A DNA stretch of 30,381 nt from a virus. The stretch lies in IMG/VR virus record IMGVR_UViG_3300027752_001667, positions 1-30,381 of that record; one strand, written 5' to 3'. Positions 1 to 8,222 of the stretch are shown piece by piece; the stretch's first letter is position 1; each line of letters starts with the position of its first letter. The position numbers and the translations under genes are program-made. The notes under the pieces are model-generated. The model did not search any database and was not told the origin of the DNA. It saw only the letters and a program-made list of their open reading frames with translations.

Positions 1-2570
1 CTTGTATTAGATGTTGACGAAGCATGTTGAAACTGTAAGTTACCAGCAAAGCCGTCAACAAACATACCACCAGCAAATGTTTGCTTGTTAATAGATTTAC
101 TAAATGATGCAGATTCTTGACAGTACGGTGACTTAGCAAGTATTTGTCCTTCTGGATCAAGCACCATCATAAAGCCGCCATGTCCTTGACCAGTAACAGC
201 TCTAATAATGTTAGCATCGTTCATTAAGAACACATCTAGTACATCATTTTCTTTTGGATAGTTAACTGAACCTGAACCGTCCATAACATCTTCAATAGCA
301 TCAAATAATTCAGCAACTACTCCTTGTGAGCCAGTTTCTGCTATGAATGAAGTATCAATAATTTGTAGTGCAGTAGTAATTGTGCCAGGTAGTGCAACGT
401 TAGTAAGAACATAATCAATTGCTGCTTGGGCTCTTTCAAGACCTGCAATTGTTTGAGATAGTTGCGCACCAATAGCAACACGCCCACTCGCACTTTGATA
501 ATATTTTAAACCTGCGGAAATTGTTCTGTTATATCCACCATACCTTATATCAAAGATCATAGCGTCAACAACTAGTCCAACATCACGTTTACATAGTGCT
601 TGATTATATGTAAATGATTGTGTAAACGGTGCAGTATTCGTAGCAATCTGTAGATTGATCCATTCAACAACTTCGTTTTGGATAAACGATTTGTTTAATT
701 TAATAAGCGCCGCTGCCTTTGTACGTCCACCTGCATTATCAATTTTAGGGTATACAGGTGATAGTGAATCACTTAGATAATGATGACCGTATAATTGTGT
801 TGCAACAGTCAACCCGTCAACTATAGGGTCTCTTCTAAACTTCTGGAATGACCAAGGAGAACTCGATGTTCCTGGTCTTGGCTTAATTAATACTCGTCTA
901 AATTCATCACCAATGATAGCAACGTTCTTCGGTACTTTAAGTGGATAGTTTTCTTGGTATATGCCACTTTCAATAAACAATGAAATTTGTACTTGGTTAG
1001 TAATGTCACCGTATGAAATAGCTTCGTCAATTAAGAATGTACCATACTTAATGTCAACATCAAATATTTCGTTGCCGTTACTATCTAATGCACCTGTGTG
1101 TGCTAGGATCTGTGCTAACGCTCCAGATGTTTCACCTCGTAAGAATAAACCTTCTCTAATGTCTCTAGTTCTAAATGCTACAGGAGTATCTGTTAATACA
1201 TCACCTGTGTAATCTGTACGATATCCGCCGGTTGCTAATAAGAATCTTGGTAAGTCAACTTCAACTGTTGGTACTGTTGTAAAGTTTGAACCTGCATCTA
1301 AAATGTCAACACTAGTAATAATTCCGCTACTAATAACTGCATTACCAAACGATCCTACAGCCGGAAGTGCTGCGCTTACTCTTACTGATACTAAACTATA
1401 ACCACTACCACCAGCACTAATATCAACCCCATTGACTTTATATGTAATATCAAATGTAGCTCCAAGACCAAATGTACTATCGGAAGTAGTTGCAACTCCT
1501 ACAGTTCCTGGTAATACTGTATAATCACCTTGTGCTACTAGTTGAAACGTTGTAATTGCACCTGGAGAAGTTGCTGTTGAAAGCACCTTAATAGTTGCAC
1601 TTGTTCCTGTACCACCCGACAGTGTAATAATATCGCCTGCTTGATAGTTTGCACCAGGAGCATTCATTGTAACTTTGTCAACACTCATTCTAGCAGTACC
1701 AGCAAATCCAGTACCTGAATCAGGTGAAGTATCAATTTGTGATAGTGTTACAATTCCTGAACCGTTATTGTAAGTAAGTTGTTTTTTGTATGGACCAATA
1801 TCGTCTAATGATTCTAAAACAATTTCTTCTGCACGTTTTAGAGCAGCTTCAATTGTTTTGTATGCATAAGCAAGAGCTCTACCTTGTAGTTCTTCACTAA
1901 CTCCAACTCTTTCGTCTTGTCCTGATGTAGCAACATAAAGATTTACACTACTACCAAACGCTGCACCATCAACATATTGTTTTGTTGCAGCAATTAAGCC
2001 GTCATATAGCTCGTCATCTTCTGGCGTTGGGCTTCTGCTTAAAATTAACGGCCCTGTCATAGTACCAAACGCTACGTTTTGGTTGCCTGTAGCAGGGTCA
2101 ATAGTACCAACACCTGCTCTTGAAATTTTAGTATCTGCATATCCTTTAGAAGCAGCCTCATCTGAAGTTACCGGAGTATCTAAGCCTTGAATTCTGTAGG
2201 TGTTACCACCTGATTGTACTGAAAGGTTACCACCTAGTTGTGGTGAAGTATCGCCTGAAATTTCACTAAATTCAGTAGATATAATAATTTGATTAGAGTT
2301 TGATATATCATCAACTGTGATGCCAAGACCAGCTGTAAGTTGCTTAAACTGTACTCCGTCAGTGGTTGGATTAACCGCTAATATTGCACCTTCTTGCCCT
2401 AAGAATGACTGTGGTGTATCATCAAGAGCAATAAATGTAAGTTTATCACCAAGTCCTAATGAGCTATACAGCTCTTTGAAGTTGTCATTTGTTTTACGAA
2501 ACGAATCTCTAATACTATCGCCGGTACCGTCGTTTCCAATACTACCAATATCTACAATTTTACGTGCCAT
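1..2570 (-). CDS. tail-fibre-like virion structural protein, C-terminus beyond the window
   Basis: The reading frame is open from an ATG at 2570 to the left edge (856 codons seen, no stop), so the gene is partial. The N-terminus (MARKIVDIGSIGNDGTGDSI...) is of the kind I associate with fibre or baseplate-attached structural proteins of marine T4-like phages. The middle is rich in Gly, Ser and Thr with short beta-type repeats. Around codons 550-580 there is a stretch (IYQENYPLKVPKNVAIIGDE, then RRVLIKPR) resembling pectate-lyase-like right-handed beta-helix coils, and near the edge a Gly-rich FAGGMFVDGFAGN segment. The likely role is host recognition or virion decoration. A GGGG ribosome-binding site lies 7 nt before the start, and a CTAAATATA motif lies further upstream. 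The exact place in the virion cannot be told from sequence alone. Confidence 0.8.
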   Translation of the reverse strand, partial: MARKIVDIGSIGNDGTGDSIRDSFRKTNDNFKELYSSLGLGDKLTFIALDDTPQSFLGQEGAILAVNPTTDGVQFKQLTAGLGITVDDISNSNQIIISTEFSEISGDTSPQLGGNLSVQSGGNTYRIQGLDTPVTSDEAASKGYADTKISRAGVGTIDPATGNQNVAFGTMTGPLILSRSPTPEDDELYDGLIAATKQYVDGAAFGSSVNLYVATSGQDERVGVSEELQGRALAYAYKTIEAALKRAEEIVLESLDDIGPYKKQLTYNNGSGIVTLSQIDTSPDSGTGFAGTARMSVDKVTMNAPGANYQAGDIITLSGGTGTSATIKVLSTATSPGAITTFQLVAQGDYTVLPGTVGVATTSDSTFGLGATFDITYKVNGVDISAGGSGYSLVSVRVSAALPAVGSFGNAVISSGIITSVDILDAGSNFTTVPTVEVDLPRFLLATGGYRTDYTGDVLTDTPVAFRTRDIREGLFLRGETSGALAQILAHTGALDSNGNEIFDVDIKYGTFLIDEAISYGDITNQVQISLFIESGIYQENYPLKVPKNVAIIGDEFRRVLIKPRPGTSSSPWSFQKFRRDPIVDGLTVATQLYGHHYLSDSLSPVYPKIDNAGGRTKAAALIKLNKSFIQNEVVEWINLQIATNTAPFTQSFTYNQALCKRDVGLVVDAMIFDIRYGGYNRTISAGLKYYQSASGRVAIGAQLSQTIAGLERAQAAIDYVLTNVALPGTITTALQIIDTSFIAETGSQGVVAELFDAIEDVMDGSGSVNYPKENDVLDVFLMNDANIIRAVTGQGHGGFMMVLDPEGQILAKSPYCQESASFSKSINKQTFAGGMFVDGFAGNLQFQHASSTSNT

Positions 2571-2599
2571 TTATAACCCCAATAAGTCTTTCATCTACA

Positions 2600-2608
2600 T
2601 ATATTTAG
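2600..2608 (-). promoter_or_regulatory. late-promoter-like CTAAATATA motif for the fibre gene
   Basis: CTAAATATA reads toward the fibre gene, about 30 nt before its ATG, with a ribosome-binding site in between. It resembles the T4-type late promoter core (TATAAATA), and the same nine bases occur in the opposite orientation at 2951-2959. Motif match only; the AT-rich context makes chance matches possible. Confidence 0.4.
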
Positions 2609-2650
2609 CCAATAATTTTATAAGCCTAATGTAAAAGAGTAAATAATAAC

Positions 2651-2938
2651 ATGTTCATAAAGACAGAAAGAATTAATACTCATTACACTCGGCAAAGCAA
2701 ATTAGGCAATACTCACGAATATTGTCGAGCTAAAACCATTGTACATTTACAATGCGACAATTGTGATACTGTATTTACCAGAGACCTTAAGAAGATTAAT
2801 AGAACTAGATTAAGCAACAACTATTTTCATGTGTGTAGCAACTGTGATGCCAAAAGATTTGCACAACGAAAAGGTGTAGAGCAAAAGCAAATATGGGATC
2901 TTCCAATATCTCAAGACATCCCAATCTCTAAATTTTAA
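2651..2938 (+). CDS. small zinc-finger protein, function unknown
   Basis: The 95-residue basic protein has two CxxC pairs, C35/C38 and C62/C65, spaced as in a treble-clef or zinc-ribbon fold, plus a lone C25. Such small zinc-binding proteins are common in marine T4-like phages and are usually unannotated. The chain carries many Lys, Arg and Asn residues, which would suit nucleic-acid binding, but no catalytic HNH residues are clear. It is the first gene of a plus-strand set (zinc finger, membrane peptide, IscA-like) divergent from the fibre gene, with 80 nt between the two starts. The zinc-binding call is fairly safe; DNA binding is only an inference. Confidence 0.7.
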   Translation: MFIKTERINTHYTRQSKLGNTHEYCRAKTIVHLQCDNCDTVFTRDLKKINRTRLSNNYFHVCSNCDAKRFAQRKGVEQKQIWDLPISQDIPISKF

Positions 2939-2950
2939 AATTATTTTTAA

Positions 2951-2959
2951 CTAAATATA
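2951..2959 (+). promoter_or_regulatory. late-promoter-like CTAAATATA motif
   Basis: The same nonamer as at 2600-2608 but on the plus strand, in the 52-nt gap before the 55-residue membrane peptide, about 31 nt upstream of its ATG. A GGAG ribosome-binding site lies between. It is likely a T4-type late promoter for the membrane peptide and the IscA-like gene, by motif only. Confidence 0.4.
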
Positions 2960-2990
2960 CATGTGAGCGAAAATTATATGGAGAAACAAA

Positions 2991-3158
2991 ATGAACCCTA
3001 TTAATTGGATTAAAGATAGATTAGAAGAAAGAACATCATGGGACGGGACAATTTTAATTGCAGTCGGTGTGATAGTTTTAATAGCAGGACCATTTGCTAA
3101 AATAGCAGCATATGGCGCAATCGGTTATGGTGCATGGACAATTTGGAAAAAAGATTAG
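2991..3158 (+). CDS. 55-residue single-span membrane protein
   Basis: ATG at 2991 follows a TATGGAGA ribosome-binding site and opens a 55-residue frame ending TAG at 3156-3158. The first 19 residues are charged (DRLEERTSWD). They are followed by a hydrophobic run rich in Ile, Val, Ala and Gly (about residues 20-45), consistent with one membrane span or two short helices, and a basic WKKD tail. Its 3' end overlaps the start of the IscA-like gene by 25 nt in another frame, which suggests translational coupling. Function is not recognisable; small membrane peptides of this kind are common in T4-like phages. Confidence 0.7.
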   Translation: MNPINWIKDRLEERTSWDGTILIAVGVIVLIAGPFAKIAAYGAIGYGAWTIWKKD

Positions 3159-3472
3159 TATCAATTACACAGTCAGCTATCGACCACATGTCGACTCTGA
3201 TTACTGAACAAGGCCAACCTGTCGTCCGACTTCAAGTCAAGGGCGGCGGTTGCGCCGGATTTCAATACGAATGGAAGATGGAAGATGCTGTTGAAGCGAA
3301 TGACGAAGTTATTGACTTACCCAATGGCAAGTTTGCTATTGATGAGTTTAGTGTAATGTATGTCGCTGGCACTGAAGTTGATTTTGTTAAAGAAGTTTTT
3401 GGATCTCAACTTGTAATTAGAAATCCTAATGCAACATCAAGCTGCGGCTGCGGCGAGAGTTTTGCTGCCTAA
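3134..3472 (+). CDS. HesB/IscA-type iron-sulfur carrier
   Basis: The 112-residue protein matches the A-type Fe-S carrier family over its whole length. It has a GGGCAGF block with C40 and a C-terminal SSCGCGESF block with C104 and C106. The 64-residue spacing from first to second Cys is the same as in E. coli IscA (C35, C99, C101), so all three cluster ligands are present. It should bind iron or an Fe-S cluster and pass it to client enzymes. Phage copies of this family occur in marine myoviruses. The start overlaps the membrane peptide, and a TTG three codons later is an alternative. Its last 36 nt overlap the convergent uvdE-like gene. The many radical SAM enzymes further along are plausible clients (inference). 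Confidence 0.92.
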   Translation: MDNLEKRLVSITQSAIDHMSTLITEQGQPVVRLQVKGGGCAGFQYEWKMEDAVEANDEVIDLPNGKFAIDEFSVMYVAGTEVDFVKEVFGSQLVIRNPNATSSCGCGESFAA

Positions 3473-4468
3473 GTAATGCTCATACAATTTAATACTCGCT
3501 AAATTCTTACATTTACTTTCACACATAATATCTGCATAGTCTAAGAAACTTAATGCCCAGTCATTAACTTTATCATTAGGATAATAATCACTGTGCGCTC
3601 TTAGTTTACCTTTTTTGTAGCCTTGTTCTAATAGTACAGGCATATCAGGCATAGTGTCATGTGCAAAGCCTTCAGGCAAGTGTTCTGTTCTGCTGTAGCT
3701 GTAATGCATTGCAGGACGTACACCGCGCCAACTATCAACTATGCGTTTAAATCTATCATCGGTGGGTAAAATATATTCACCTTCTCTTGCCCAGTGATGG
3801 TGTATGTCGAGTACGAGTGCGCAGGTATTGGCAAGCTCAAGACTGTCTGCGATTCCCCATTTGTTTTCGTCGTTCTCGATCGTAATAGTGTTTCTCGCCT
3901 CTTGAGAAAGTCTGTTGTTGACTGCATGTTTAATACCGGCTGGACCTTGCCTGCCTGATATATGGACGTTGCACTTGAAGTCTTGGAATGTGCGTCCATA
4001 GCCCATCCAGCGGATGACATCGGTGTGATATTCAAATTCTTCTATGGGACTATCTGAAGCAAGGACTGTAAATTGGCCTGGGTGCATGGAGAGTCTAACA
4101 TCGAGGGCTCTTGCTTGTTTGCCAACGTTTGCAAAGTTTTTCTCACAGTACGCAACAACATCCGGCTTACGCCAAAAATAAGACCACTCATGCTGAGTAT
4201 ACACAGGAAGTACATCACTACCAAGTCTAACCATTCGTAATTCATTTGGTAAACCTCCAACATATGTAATTAGGTTCATGTACGATTGTACATTATGAAC
4301 CATAATATCCCACAACCGTTCTTCAGCAACTTCACGGGTTTGTCTATTAAGCCACTGTACTGTTGTACTTTTTGTATTTAGTGGCCGCTGAATTTCTTCT
4401 AATACTTTCTTAGTCTGTGTTTGGTCCGGGTGCATGTATTTACATGCGAAGCCTATACGTTTAATCAT
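3437..4468 (-). CDS. uvsE: UV damage endonuclease UvdE/UvsE
   Basis: This 343-residue protein has a UVDE-type TIM-barrel pattern. Visible metal and active-site segments are SMHPGQ, ITIENDENKWG, LVLDIHHHW, MHYSYSR, RAHSDYY and the late DIMCESKCKN with its Glu, corresponding to the conserved His, Gln, Glu, Asp, Lys and His set of Thermus UVDE. The enzyme nicks DNA 5' of UV photoproducts and starts a repair route independent of UvrABC, which suits a virus of sunlit water. It is the last gene of the minus-strand operon, and its ATG overlaps the end of the HAD gene by 8 nt. The Ala-rich tail, encoded in the 36-nt overlap with the IscA-like gene, may be unstructured. Confidence 0.92.
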   Translation of the reverse strand: MIKRIGFACKYMHPDQTQTKKVLEEIQRPLNTKSTTVQWLNRQTREVAEERLWDIMVHNVQSYMNLITYVGGLPNELRMVRLGSDVLPVYTQHEWSYFWRKPDVVAYCEKNFANVGKQARALDVRLSMHPGQFTVLASDSPIEEFEYHTDVIRWMGYGRTFQDFKCNVHISGRQGPAGIKHAVNNRLSQEARNTITIENDENKWGIADSLELANTCALVLDIHHHWAREGEYILPTDDRFKRIVDSWRGVRPAMHYSYSRTEHLPEGFAHDTMPDMPVLLEQGYKKGKLRAHSDYYPNDKVNDWALSFLDYADIMCESKCKNLASIKLYEHYLGSKTLAAAAA

Positions 4469-5165
4469 GTTGTTTTAATAATTCCCAAGTGTGTTTCCAG
4501 TCTATTACAGTATAACACATTCCTAAATCATTGTCAATGATTTGTCGCTTTAAAGGATAGTCATTTCCTTCTTTGTGCATAGCATCACCAAAAAAGTGTA
4601 GTTCGTCATTAGAATCAAAGTCGCTTAATATTTGACTTTTATCATTGCCACGTGGTGCAATATCAATACCAGTTTCGCCACCTACAGTTGCTTGTAAATT
4701 TGGAAACAAATTATTGAATTCTGATGCAATTTTATTTCGTTCGTTGTGTTCGTTGTCGTAAATAGCATACAGTTTGCGTTCTTTCATTGTAGCATTACGT
4801 CCTACAATACTATAGTTTACCATACCTGTACGATTTTCAATATGTAATCCAGTGCGTAAAGGAAATGTACTTTCGACTAACTTTCCATCTAAAAAAGACT
4901 TTTCTACTAACGGTAAAACCCAGTCTGAACTTCTAATATTCTTTCCAGCTTCCCAAACATCACTACCGCTACAATTGTAAACAGTATTAACATTTTCAAC
5001 AATACTAGTACCAACTTGTTCTACAGTTTTAGGATAGTCACTGCCTGTAACAAGATGTACAGCGTTGTCGTATGTGAACTCTAAAAACCAGCGTTGAAAA
5101 TCAGCATTAATGCGCTGCCTGCTAGGTGTCAGTGTTCCGTCAACATCAAAAATAAATCGTTTCAT
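4461..5165 (-). CDS. phosphomannomutase-like HAD-family phosphatase
   Basis: The 234-residue protein begins with the HAD motif FIFDVDGTLTPSRQ (nucleophile D7, acid/base D9). Later GGETGIDIAPRGNDKSQI and FFGDAMHKEGNDYP closely resemble the corresponding motifs of eukaryotic-type phosphomannomutases, so it belongs to that HAD-IIB branch. It should be a Mg-dependent phosphatase or phosphomutase acting on a sugar phosphate. It sits in the operon with kdsA and a glycosyltransferase, so mannose-type sugar-phosphate metabolism is plausible; removal of phosphate from KDO-8-P is an alternative, though the motifs are not KdsC-like. Its ATG overlaps the stop of the upstream 40-residue gene (ATGA). Confidence 0.8.
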   Translation of the reverse strand: MKRFIFDVDGTLTPSRQRINADFQRWFLEFTYDNAVHLVTGSDYPKTVEQVGTSIVENVNTVYNCSGSDVWEAGKNIRSSDWVLPLVEKSFLDGKLVESTFPLRTGLHIENRTGMVNYSIVGRNATMKERKLYAIYDNEHNERNKIASEFNNLFPNLQATVGGETGIDIAPRGNDKSQILSDFDSNDELHFFGDAMHKEGNDYPLKRQIIDNDLGMCYTVIDWKHTWELLKQHD

Positions 5166-5284
5166 GGTTCAATTGTATAAAATGGGTCCACATAAAATAA
5201 CATAGTGTACACATCAGACCCGTATAAGATACAAAGTTCTGTTAAAAAAATTATAGCTAAGACTTTTAAAATATTGTTAAGCAT
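5162..5284 (-). CDS. 40-residue hydrophobic peptide
   Basis: A short frame fills the 132-nt gap upstream of the HAD gene: ATG at 5284, TGA at 5162-5164. Two things support it as a gene: an AAGGA ribosome-binding site 7 nt upstream of the ATG and an ATGA overlap with the HAD start, the same junction seen across the window. Residues 2-20 (LNNILKVLAIIFLTELCIL) form a likely membrane span or signal anchor, followed by a Tyr/Phe-rich tail ending FYTIEP. The function is unknown; it may be a small phage inner-membrane peptide. Confidence 0.6.
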   Translation of the reverse strand: MLNNILKVLAIIFLTELCILYGSDVYTMLFYVDPFYTIEP

Positions 5285-5297
5285 AGTAGTTCCTTTT

Positions 5298-6122
5298 TTA
5301 AAGTTTAGATTTTGGATATTTCTTTTTGAAGTGCTTAAATAATTTCATTACTCTTTGTACTTTAGCAACTACGTTATCTGTTTTAGCAAACTTGTGATGA
5401 TTAGCAAACACAAATGCATCTTCAACTTCTCGTTCAATATCGCCGCCAGTGTCCACTGTTATTTCGTGTTCGTGTAACATTGATCGACTAATTGGGATAT
5501 ACTGTGCTAATGGAGTGCCTGCTTTAACTAATGTCTCGCCTTCAAGTACATGCCAAAACAATTGCACAGGAATGGCATGCATATACATTGGATCAATAAT
5601 TCCGTAAGCAGCCGTAAATCTTGTTTCGTTGTTATACGAAACAGGCATCTGTAATAACAACATGTCATCACTAGCTTTTACTCTCCAAGGAGTTTCAACT
5701 TTAACTGCTGAATTATGATAGGGCTTATTTGTATTCTTAGTGTCATCTGGAATTAATGGTTCTGTCTGCCAAGGCGCATGCCAATTAATATAGTACTCGT
5801 ATCCTTGAATAGTGTAATTGCCACTATTAGGTTTTACAAAGTGAAATGGAACTTCCCAACCAAGGTTTTCAATATCAGGCCCTGTTTTAATAACAAAGTC
5901 TGCTGGCGCTCTAAGAACATATCCTGACTTCATCAACGGTTTGATACCGGGACAATTTTTAGATATTTGATTACCACTTTCAGGGCGAACCCTTCTAGTT
6001 CCTACATCATTAAATTTACGGTCTGCATTACCTGCAGGCTCAATTGGATATAAGGTAGCAACGTTCTCATCTAGTGAGTAAAAACGTAACCAACTTTTCT
6101 TATTTCGTTTAAAGTTAAACAT
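5298..6122 (-). CDS. conserved-looking phage protein, function unknown
   Basis: The 274-residue soluble protein has a basic N-terminus (MFNFKRNKKSWLRF) and a strongly basic, aromatic C-terminus (about residues 250-274, KLFKHFKKKYPKSKL). A CPGIKPLMKSGYVLRAPADF block (about residues 57-76) followed by alternating aromatic strands faintly recalls the uncharacterised DUF6065-type family, but I cannot confirm that. A beta-rich, cupin-like fold is possible from strand-like runs such as IPVQLFWHVLEGETLVKAGTPL. It lies 18 nt after the glycosyltransferase and 13 nt before the 40-residue peptide in the operon with kdsA, so a link to glycan or surface modification is conceivable. No catalytic motif is evident. 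Confidence 0.75.
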   Translation of the reverse strand: MFNFKRNKKSWLRFYSLDENVATLYPIEPAGNADRKFNDVGTRRVRPESGNQISKNCPGIKPLMKSGYVLRAPADFVIKTGPDIENLGWEVPFHFVKPNSGNYTIQGYEYYINWHAPWQTEPLIPDDTKNTNKPYHNSAVKVETPWRVKASDDMLLLQMPVSYNNETRFTAAYGIIDPMYMHAIPVQLFWHVLEGETLVKAGTPLAQYIPISRSMLHEHEITVDTGGDIEREVEDAFVFANHHKFAKTDNVVAKVQRVMKLFKHFKKKYPKSKL

Positions 6123-6140
6123 AATATTATATTACTATCT

Positions 6141-6953
6141 TTATTGCCAGTTGTCAACTACAAAACTATCTTTTACTTGTGCTGGATTTGGATCTCCATG
6201 AAACACTGCAATTGAGCAATCTGAATGTGGTTTAATATCGTTTCTAATATCTCTAAAGTTTCGTTGTCCGTCACGCATTGTTAATTCATCACGACTGCGT
6301 ATTTCCCATTTGTAACTTTGTATCCATTCGTCAGGCCAAAATCTAAGTTCTTCCCTACACTGTTGCCAAATCCAATCTTGGTCACCGTGGAGTTTTTGAG
6401 CGTGAGCTGGATTTTCAATAAACCTTTGAAAGATTTTTTGTTGGGTTCTAGCATTCCATGCCATAACTGAACTGTTTAAATGTTTGTAACCAGGATGGAA
6501 CTTTCTATTAAAATCTCTAATTCCTATAAAATCATCTAGCCACACATTACAAAATTTATCAATACTCTTGTGTACAACAACATCAAGATCCATGTATAAT
6601 ATTCTACCTTCTAATGGTAATGACGGATCAAACATATGTACTTTGTGCCACCAACCTCGAGGATATCCTTTGTTTGGTATAACAATGTTGTTTACGCCTT
6701 CTATAGGTTTTGGATCATCAGTTAAGCAATTGAACGTGTATGGCACATGACAATGTCTTGCAATCATGTTGCGTAGTTTAATAACATATTCGTGTCCGTA
6801 CTTGTTACCAAACCTAACACATAAAATGTTTGTTACTGGGCCATTGTCGTTTTGACGGAGTTTATCAGTATTTCTAAACTCTTTTTCTAAACGCCTAGCT
6901 GCTTTTTGCGCTTTACGTTCTGCCTTAGTAAAGTTGTGGTTTTCTATAGCCAT
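6141..6953 (-). CDS. GT-A fold glycosyltransferase
   Basis: The 270-residue protein starts with a charged helical leader (residues 8-30, rich in Lys, Arg, Glu and Ala). A GT-A nucleotide-sugar transferase core follows: TNILCVRFG at 41-49, the metal-binding DxD as ILYMDLDVVV (D122, D124), an acceptor-side LNSSVMAWN block at 159-167 and HGDQDW at 189-194. This order is typical of GT8-like or related phage transferases. It should move a sugar from a nucleotide donor onto a glycan or protein. It lies 3 nt after kdsA, in the same operon as the phosphomannomutase-like HAD, which supports a glycan role. Donor and acceptor cannot be told. Confidence 0.8.
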   Translation of the reverse strand: MAIENHNFTKAERKAQKAARRLEKEFRNTDKLRQNDNGPVTNILCVRFGNKYGHEYVIKLRNMIARHCHVPYTFNCLTDDPKPIEGVNNIVIPNKGYPRGWWHKVHMFDPSLPLEGRILYMDLDVVVHKSIDKFCNVWLDDFIGIRDFNRKFHPGYKHLNSSVMAWNARTQQKIFQRFIENPAHAQKLHGDQDWIWQQCREELRFWPDEWIQSYKWEIRSRDELTMRDGQRNFRDIRNDIKPHSDCSIAVFHGDPNPAQVKDSFVVDNWQ

Positions 6954-6956
6954 TCA

Positions 6957-7739
6957 TTAGCACTCAGCATGGCGGACAATGCTGTCGACCACTGCTTCAA
7001 AATCTTTTAAATGTAATGCATTAGGTCCATCGCTAGGTGCGTTGTCTGGATCTTCGTGTACTTCTAAAAAGAAATTCCTAATACCCAAAGCACTTGCTGC
7101 CCGGCATAAGCCAGGAACGTAATCCCTATTGCCGCCGCTACTGCTTCCGTTACCACCTGGTTTTTGTACAGAGTGGGTAACGTCGAATACGATATCAGCA
7201 CTGATATTGTTAAGCATGTAATCCATACCAGTGAAATCAACGACCAAAGTATTATATCCAAAACTAGTTCCTCTTTCTGTAATCCAAACCTCTTTGGCAC
7301 CTTCAGTTTTACTTAGTATATTTTCAATATCCCATGGTGCTAAGAATTGTCCTTTTTTAATATTAACAATTTTATCTGTAGCACATGCTGCCTGCACTAA
7401 ATCTGTTTGTCGGCATAAGAACGCTGGAATCTGTAAAGCATCTACAGTGTCGTTAAATCCTTCTGTAATCCAATTGATTTGTGGTACTGTATGCACGTCA
7501 GTGATTGTCTTTACAAGAAGTCTATCTTTGATAGTTTCAAAATCGTGTAGTGTAGCATTTAATCCAAGTCCACGCTGACCGTTAATACTTGATCTATTTG
7601 CTTTATCAAAACTAGCTTTAAAGTAATATTCAATACCGTGCTTTTCACATACACGTTTACACTCTTCAGCAATTCTTAATGATTGCTTTAGTGATTCGTG
7701 CTGACACGGACCTGCTATAATTCTCATACCTTCCGTCAT
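6957..7739 (-). CDS. kdsA: 3-deoxy-D-manno-octulosonate 8-phosphate synthase, metal-dependent type
   Basis: The 260-residue protein matches KdsA throughout. YFKASFDKANRSSINGQRG contains the KANRSS signature that separates KDO-8-P synthases from DAHP synthases. The metal ligands of the metal-dependent class are all present: C12 in IAGPC, H189 in DVTHS, E226 in FLEVHED and D237 in PSDGPNAL, with the same spacing as Aquifex KdsA. The E. coli-type Asn is replaced by this Cys. It condenses arabinose-5-phosphate and phosphoenolpyruvate, the committed step to KDO of lipopolysaccharide. The ATG directly abuts the stop of the QueD-like gene; an ATG four codons on is an alternative. A phage copy is unusual. 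Confidence 0.93.
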   Translation of the reverse strand: MTEGMRIIAGPCQHESLKQSLRIAEECKRVCEKHGIEYYFKASFDKANRSSINGQRGLGLNATLHDFETIKDRLLVKTITDVHTVPQINWITEGFNDTVDALQIPAFLCRQTDLVQAACATDKIVNIKKGQFLAPWDIENILSKTEGAKEVWITERGTSFGYNTLVVDFTGMDYMLNNISADIVFDVTHSVQKPGGNGSSSGGNRDYVPGLCRAASALGIRNFFLEVHEDPDNAPSDGPNALHLKDFEAVVDSIVRHAEC

Positions 7740-8222
7740 TTAATCTTCCTTGTATGTTTCTCTGCGTGTATGATATGGTGTATAGATTGCACTGTTTGCA
7801 CCGTGTTCTGCACACTCTGCCGACTCGCACCAACAACGATTGTTAGTTGCTTCACGTATAAGTTTATCTGCAAATTGCCATGCATGTTCTGCAAACTTCT
7901 CTGCACCTACACCATCAAATACTCTAATCTCTGCTAAGCCTTTAGCTTCAAGATCCATAAATGTTTCCATGTGTGGATCTTTAACATCAATTGCTGTTTT
8001 GTGATCGAAATGATCTTCTAACCAAGCCTTCAAAGGTTTTAATCCTCCAAAGTCAACTGCCCAGTTCTTATTGTCTAAATCACTGCAACCAAATACAAAC
8101 TTAAATTGTAAGCTGTATCCGTGTAGTAAATGACAATGCGAATGATCAGCATTAGGTTGTCTAAACACAGCACTCAACCCAATGTTGTGTCCGTATGTTT
8201 TTGTTGAAAAATATTGTCCCAT
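7740..8222 (-). CDS. divergent QueD/6-pyruvoyl-tetrahydropterin synthase-like protein
   Basis: The 160-residue protein has the T-fold features of the QueD/PTPS family: SHCHLLHGYS at 28-37, with C30 and H34 in the CxxxHG arrangement, and VDFGGLKPLKAWLEDHFDHK at 56-75. Two canonical zinc ligands look replaced: the AAH position reads AVF (F20) and HGH reads HGY (Y36). Nearby H27, H29 and H31 could serve instead. I associate this variant pattern with marine phage copies. The usual reactions are conversion of dihydroneopterin triphosphate to a tetrahydropterin, or to the queuosine precursor. It is the first gene of the operon, 8 nt after an AGGAG site and downstream of a near-consensus promoter. 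No FolE or QueE is visible. Confidence 0.8.
   Translation of the reverse strand: MGQYFSTKTYGHNIGLSAVFRQPNADHSHCHLLHGYSLQFKFVFGCSDLDNKNWAVDFGGLKPLKAWLEDHFDHKTAIDVKDPHMETFMDLEAKGLAEIRVFDGVGAEKFAEHAWQFADKLIREATNNRCWCESAECAEHGANSAIYTPYHTRRETYKED

Noticed and set aside
961-2634. Plus-strand open frames of 83 and 105 codons over the left end
   Set aside because: They lie antisense to the continuous fibre gene, have no good ribosome-binding site, and encode low-complexity Ser/Leu-rich peptides.
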